Below are positions 45,240 through 48,351 of a DNA stretch of 48,351 bases, piece by piece (positions within the stretch are counted from its first letter, which is position 1; every line of letters starts with the position of its first letter). The notes under the pieces were generated by a model. The model was given only the letters and a program-made list of their open reading frames with translations. It ran no database searches and was not told where the DNA came from. Source of the stretch: an uncultured Aquabacterium sp. Its GTDB lineage: Bacteria; Pseudomonadota; Gammaproteobacteria; Burkholderiales; Burkholderiaceae_C. The translations under genes were made by a program, and so were the position numbers. The stretch lies in contig NZ_CAJYGK010000157.1 of NCBI RefSeq assembly GCF_913773725.1, forward strand, positions 1 through 48,351, in the 5' to 3' direction.

Positions 45240-45713
45240 ATGACAAGCACTGCCACCAAGGTTGACACCAAACTCGCGAACGCCTGGAAAACCAAAGCCG
45301 GGCGCGATCTGACGGAAGCCGAACTGCTGGCCATGCCGGACGCCGAGTACATGAACGACAAGCAGCTGGACTTCTTCCGCGCCCGACTGGAAGCCCAGAA
45401 GGAGGACCTGCTGTCCAACGCCGGCGAGACCACGGAACACCTGCGCGAGGACACGTCCATCGTGCCCGACCCGGCCGACCGCGCCACCATCGAGGAAGAG
45501 CACGCACTGGAACTGCGCACCCGCGACCGGGAACGCAAGCTGCTCAAGAAGATCTCTCAGGCACTGGCCCGCCTCGACTCGGGTGAGTACGGCTTCTGCG
45601 ACGAGACCGGCGAGCCCATCGGCCTCGGCCGCCTGCTGGCTCGCCCCACCGCCACGCTGTCCCTCGAGGCCCAGCAGCGCCGCGAGCTCAAGCAGAAGAT
45701 GTTCGGGGACTGA
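45240..45713 (+). CDS. dksA: RNA polymerase-binding transcription factor DksA, zinc-finger-less type
   Basis: DksA enters the RNA polymerase secondary channel and potentiates ppGpp. The ATG at 45240 gives 157 residues. The coiled-coil tip DPADRA is intact (Asp77, Asp80, Ala82), as is the following IEEEHALELRTRDRERKLLKKI helix. The zinc finger is degenerate: the four cysteines of E. coli DksA are Cys120, Thr123, Ser141 and Ala144 here (CxxT-17-SxxA). It should therefore fold without zinc, like DksA2-type proteins. It is followed 41 bp later by the STAS protein gene. Confidence 0.94.
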   Translation: MTSTATKVDTKLANAWKTKAGRDLTEAELLAMPDAEYMNDKQLDFFRARLEAQKEDLLSNAGETTEHLREDTSIVPDPADRATIEEEHALELRTRDRERKLLKKISQALARLDSGEYGFCDETGEPIGLGRLLARPTATLSLEAQQRRELKQKMFGD

Positions 45714-45754
45714 TCGACTCTCAATCCAGTCGGAACACAGCGAGGCGCACCAAC

Positions 45755-47563
45755 ATGAGCAAGGAATCTGGCGGTTTCCTGCGCAAGGTCGTGCGCTTCG
45801 TCGCCAACCCCACGACCGACTGGACAGAGCTGGACACACCCAGCGCGGAGGCAGCGGAGAGCCAGTACGCCAAGAGTGAAATCAAGGCGATGATCGAGCG
45901 CAAGCGCCGAAACGATTTCGTGCGGAAGCGCGAACTCGACATGCTGCGCAAGATCCGCCGCGAGGGGCTCAGCCCCGACAACGCGCTGGCGCTGAGCGGC
46001 AACTCCAACATCGATTCCGACTCGCGCCCCTACACGGGCACGCGCTCCGATCTGGGCGTCAAGGCCAAGATCGACGAGATCGAGCAACAGATGGTCGGCG
46101 GCTCGCAGCGGCCCACCACCCTTCCCAGCCGGCCGGCCAACCTGCCCACGCTGCCCATGGGCGACACGGTGACCACGCCGACGGGGCTCACCATGGCGGT
46201 GACGCAGCCCTTGTCGCTGGAAGAGGACGTGCCCCAGGTGTCGCAGGCGGTCCTGGACGCTGCCAGGGCCTCGATGCAGAAGGTGGCGTTCGACGACCCG
46301 ATGCCCATCATGGGCACGCTCTCGCCTTCGTTCGACGCGCCACCTGCCACGTCGCCCTTCGCAGCACCGCTGACCGCACCCATGGCGCCCAGCGGCTTCC
46401 AGCACGGCATGGCGGTGCACGTGACCGAGGTCGTCCACGACCCCGAGCTCGACGAAGCGGTCATCGCCTTCGCCAACGCGGATTTCGATCACTGCGAGCA
46501 AAGCCTGCTGGCCCTGCTGCATCCCGGCGCGTCTCGCCATGACAGCCAGGAGTGCTGGCTTGTCCTGTTTGACTTCTACCGCGCGGTGGACCTGCAACAG
46601 AAGTTCGACCAGCTGGCGGTGTCCTATGCCCAGAAGTTCGGCGTCTCGGCACCCCAGTGGTTTTCATATCCCAAGAAGGTGGCCGCGTTCCTGGCAACCA
46701 CCTCTGGGGACAGCGCCTTCCGCCCCACACGCCAGCCGCCCGCCGTGGACCATGGCCCGGACACCGAGCCCGGCGCCGACATCCTGGAGGGCTGGGTTGC
46801 CCCACCGGTGCTTGACGCGGACGCCATCGCGCAGTTGCGCGTGGAGTTGCTGCAGATGCCGCAGCCGCTGACCATGGACTGGGGGGCGGTTCAGCGGGTG
46901 ACGCCCGAAGGCGCCGTCCAGCTGGAGCAGATGGCGCGGCAGTGGGGTGAACAGCGTCAGGCGCTGGTGTGGAGCGGCCTGCCCAACCTGATGGGGGTGT
47001 TGAACCGCCATGCAGCCACCGGGCAGCGCGACGCCGACCCGGCCTACTGGATGCTGCGGCTGACCCTGCTGCGTCTGTCGAATCGGCCGGTCGAATTCGA
47101 TGAAGCGGCGATCGACTACTGCATCACCTACGAGCGGTCGCCACCGTCGTGGGAACCTGCCCTGTGCACCGTCCGGGAAGGCAACGACGCGATCAGCCCG
47201 CATTCCCGCACGCTCTCGCGCGTGAGCGGGGTGTCGACCAGCTTTGTCGAATCGGTGATGCACCGTGATGCGGATTACGTGCAGGTGGCCATGTTGACGT
47301 TGTCAGGTCAGCTCGCCGGGGACATCGGCGCCACCCTGCAGAGACTGGACGAGCAACTGGGCGCCAGCGTCGCCCTTGACATCGATTGCGAACACCTGCT
47401 GCGGGTGGATTTCATCGCAGCCGGGGACCTGCTCAACTGGGTCCTGGCCCGGCGGGCCGAGGGGCGAGAGGTCAGTTTCCTCAACCCCCACCGCCTGGTC
47501 GCCATGTTCTTTGGCGCCATGGGCATCAACGAGCACGCCCGCGTGAAGCTGCTGAGCGCCTGA
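45755..47563 (+). CDS. Uncharacterised protein with duplicated helical-STAS modules
   Basis: A 602-residue protein I cannot name. Residues 1-75 are basic and helical (KRRNDFVRKRELDMLRKIRR), and 80-220 form a Pro/Thr-rich linker. A helical segment at 265-302 (pattern W-x-x-L ... F-D-x-L-A ... Y ... S-A-P-x-W) resembles the one at 431-467 (W-x-x-R-L ... F-D-E-A-A ... Y ... S-P-P-x-W). Each is followed by a STAS-like alpha/beta region (about 345-425 and 507-602). The Ser usually phosphorylated in anti-sigma antagonists is missing. It has no signal peptide or membrane helix, so it is probably cytoplasmic, in a dksA-STAS-hslVU neighbourhood. Confidence 0.85.
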   Translation: MSKESGGFLRKVVRFVANPTTDWTELDTPSAEAAESQYAKSEIKAMIERKRRNDFVRKRELDMLRKIRREGLSPDNALALSGNSNIDSDSRPYTGTRSDLGVKAKIDEIEQQMVGGSQRPTTLPSRPANLPTLPMGDTVTTPTGLTMAVTQPLSLEEDVPQVSQAVLDAARASMQKVAFDDPMPIMGTLSPSFDAPPATSPFAAPLTAPMAPSGFQHGMAVHVTEVVHDPELDEAVIAFANADFDHCEQSLLALLHPGASRHDSQECWLVLFDFYRAVDLQQKFDQLAVSYAQKFGVSAPQWFSYPKKVAAFLATTSGDSAFRPTRQPPAVDHGPDTEPGADILEGWVAPPVLDADAIAQLRVELLQMPQPLTMDWGAVQRVTPEGAVQLEQMARQWGEQRQALVWSGLPNLMGVLNRHAATGQRDADPAYWMLRLTLLRLSNRPVEFDEAAIDYCITYERSPPSWEPALCTVREGNDAISPHSRTLSRVSGVSTSFVESVMHRDADYVQVAMLTLSGQLAGDIGATLQRLDEQLGASVALDIDCEHLLRVDFIAAGDLLNWVLARRAEGREVSFLNPHRLVAMFFGAMGINEHARVKLLSA

Positions 47564-47616
47564 CGCTCACCGCGACGTCCTGGAGCCCCTCCGGCGGGTA
47601 CATCCCCTGCTGACCT

Positions 47617-47644
47617 CTTGAAAGCAGTCGGCTCGCCCCCACCT
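47617..47644 (+). promoter_or_regulatory. Sigma-32 (RpoH) heat-shock promoter of hslVU
   Basis: CTTGAAA (47617-47623) is a perfect -35 and CCCCACCT (47637-47644) is a near-perfect -10 of the sigma-32 consensus CTTGAAA-N(11-16)-CCCCATNT, with a 13-base spacer. Transcription would begin about 20 to 25 bases before the hslV ATG at 47675. HslVU is a classic heat-shock operon, so the match has functional support. Confidence 0.8.
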
Positions 47645-47674
47645 CTACAGGTCCGTCGTTTTTCGTCGAGCAGC

Positions 47675-48223
47675 ATGGACTCCTATCACGGCACCACCAT
47701 CGTCAGCGTTCGCCGCCAGACCCCGCAGGGCTGGCAGGTCGCCATGGGCGGCGATGGTCAGGTCACCCTCGGACACATCGTGGTCAAGGCCACGGCACGC
47801 AAGGTGCGCAAACTGTACCGAGACCAGGTGCTGGCTGGCTTTGCCGGCGCCACGGCCGATGCCTTCACCCTGTTCGAGCGCTTCGAGGCCAAGCTGGAGA
47901 AGCACCAGGGCCACCTGGCCCGGGCCGCCGTCGAACTGACGCGCGACTGGCGCACCGACCGGGTGTTGCGCAAGCTTGAGGCCATGCTCGCCGTGGCAGA
48001 CCGGAACACCTCCCTCATCATCACCGGGAATGGGGACGTGCTGGAGCCCGAGCACGGCATCATCGCCATCGGGTCGGGTGGCGCTTACGCGCAGGCCGCG
48101 GCGCGCGCGCTGGTGGCCCACGCCGACCTGAGTGCCGCCGACATGGTCAAGCAGTCGCTCGTGATCGCGGGCGACCTGTGCATCTACACCAACCAGAACC
48201 ACACCATCGAGACGCTGGACTGA
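47675..48223 (+). CDS. hslV: ATP-dependent protease subunit HslV
   Basis: HslV is the proteasome-like peptidase of the HslUV (ClpQY) heat-shock protease. The ATG at 47675 gives 182 residues, with a short propeptide MDSYHG before the catalytic Thr7 (TTIVSVRR). Further family segments are [26 protein letters not shown], and [29 protein letters not shown]. The alternative longer frame from 47618 would start inside the promoter. Its partner hslU starts 6 bases after the stop. Confidence 0.97.
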   Translation: MDSYHGTTIVSVRRQTPQGWQVAMGGDGQVTLGHIVVKATARKVRKLYRDQVLAGFAGATADAFTLFERFEAKLEKHQGHLARAAVELTRDWRTDRVLRKLEAMLAVADRNTSLIITGNGDVLEPEHGIIAIGSGGAYAQAAARALVAHADLSAADMVKQSLVIAGDLCIYTNQNHTIETLD

Positions 48224-48228
48224 ACACC

Positions 48229-48351
48229 ATGAGCATGACCCCACAGGAAATCGTCAGCGAGCTCGATCGGCACATCGTCGGCCAACGCGAGGCCAAACGG
48301 GCCGTGGCCATTGCCCTGCGCAACCGCTGGCGACGCCAGCAGGTCGATGAG
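48229..48351 (+). CDS. hslU: ATP-dependent protease ATPase subunit HslU (5' end only)
   Basis: The first 41 codons of HslU, beginning [19 protein letters not shown], continue as the family-typical [18 protein letters not shown]. This region precedes the Walker A motif, which falls outside the window. It follows hslV by 5 bases, and both are read from the sigma-32 promoter upstream. The gene runs off the right end. Confidence 0.95.
   Translation, partial: MSMTPQEIVSELDRHIVGQREAKRAVAIALRNRWRRQQVDE

Overview
This window is high-GC chromosomal DNA carrying housekeeping genes in an order I recognise from Betaproteobacteria, most likely a member of Burkholderiales. The clues are the rpsB-tsf-pyrH-frr-uppS-cdsA-dxr-rseP cluster, the ndk-rlmN-pilF-rodZ-ispG-hisS-yfgM-bamB-der-hfq-hflXKC-hisZ-purA cluster, and dksA beside a COG0523 GTPase upstream of hslVU. 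The genus cannot be named from the sequence alone. I see no insertion sequence, prophage, integrase, CRISPR array, rRNA or replication origin.

Layout. Bases 28-7768, minus strand: ribosomal protein S2, EF-Ts, UMP kinase, ribosome recycling factor, undecaprenyl-diphosphate synthase, CdsA, Dxr and RseP, linking translation, isoprenoid, phospholipid and envelope-stress functions. Bases 7968-10319: RNase R (minus), whose start codon is overlapped by a plus-strand promoter for the first of two identical tRNA-Leu(CAG) genes (10406-10490 and 10889-10973). Each tRNA has its own promoter and terminator. Bases 11220-28017, minus strand: one long, nearly gap-free run starting at ndk and ending at a purine-type phosphoribosyltransferase with a strong terminator. 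Bases 28150-32331, minus strand: rluB, scpB and rluD. Bases 32449-33282, plus strand: bamD, divergent from rluD. Bases 33375-36507: aceK (minus) divergent from a metallo-beta-lactamase-fold protein (plus). Bases 36537-43832, minus strand: corC-lnt-glyQ-glyS-gmhB and a YgjP-type metallopeptidase. Bases 43936 to the end, plus strand: COG0523 GTPase, dksA, an uncharacterised protein with two STAS-like regions, hslV and the first 41 codons of hslU.

Functional themes. Outer-membrane assembly is well represented (BamB, BamD, Lnt, RseP, YfgM-like, PilF lipoprotein). So are ribosome biogenesis and RNA processing (S2, EF-Ts, RRF, Der, HflX, RNase R, RlmN, RluB, RluD, Hfq, two tRNAs), the MEP pathway (Dxr, IspG), and proteolysis (RseP, HflKC, HslVU). 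HslVU is preceded by a very good sigma-32 promoter.

The observations I find most worth following are: (1) the 602-residue protein at 45755, which appears to contain an internally duplicated helical-plus-STAS module; (2) a DksA whose zinc finger has decayed to CxxT-17-SxxA, next to a His-rich COG0523 zinc-type GTPase; (3) a YgjP-type metallopeptidase whose N-terminus reads QLGLWG, like a sliding-clamp-binding peptide; (4) leader hairpins and palindromes at rpsB, hfq, ndk and glyQ. I did not find an obviously new multi-gene system. Start codons were chosen from overlap, Shine-Dalgarno spacing and family starts; promoter calls come from reading motifs by eye.
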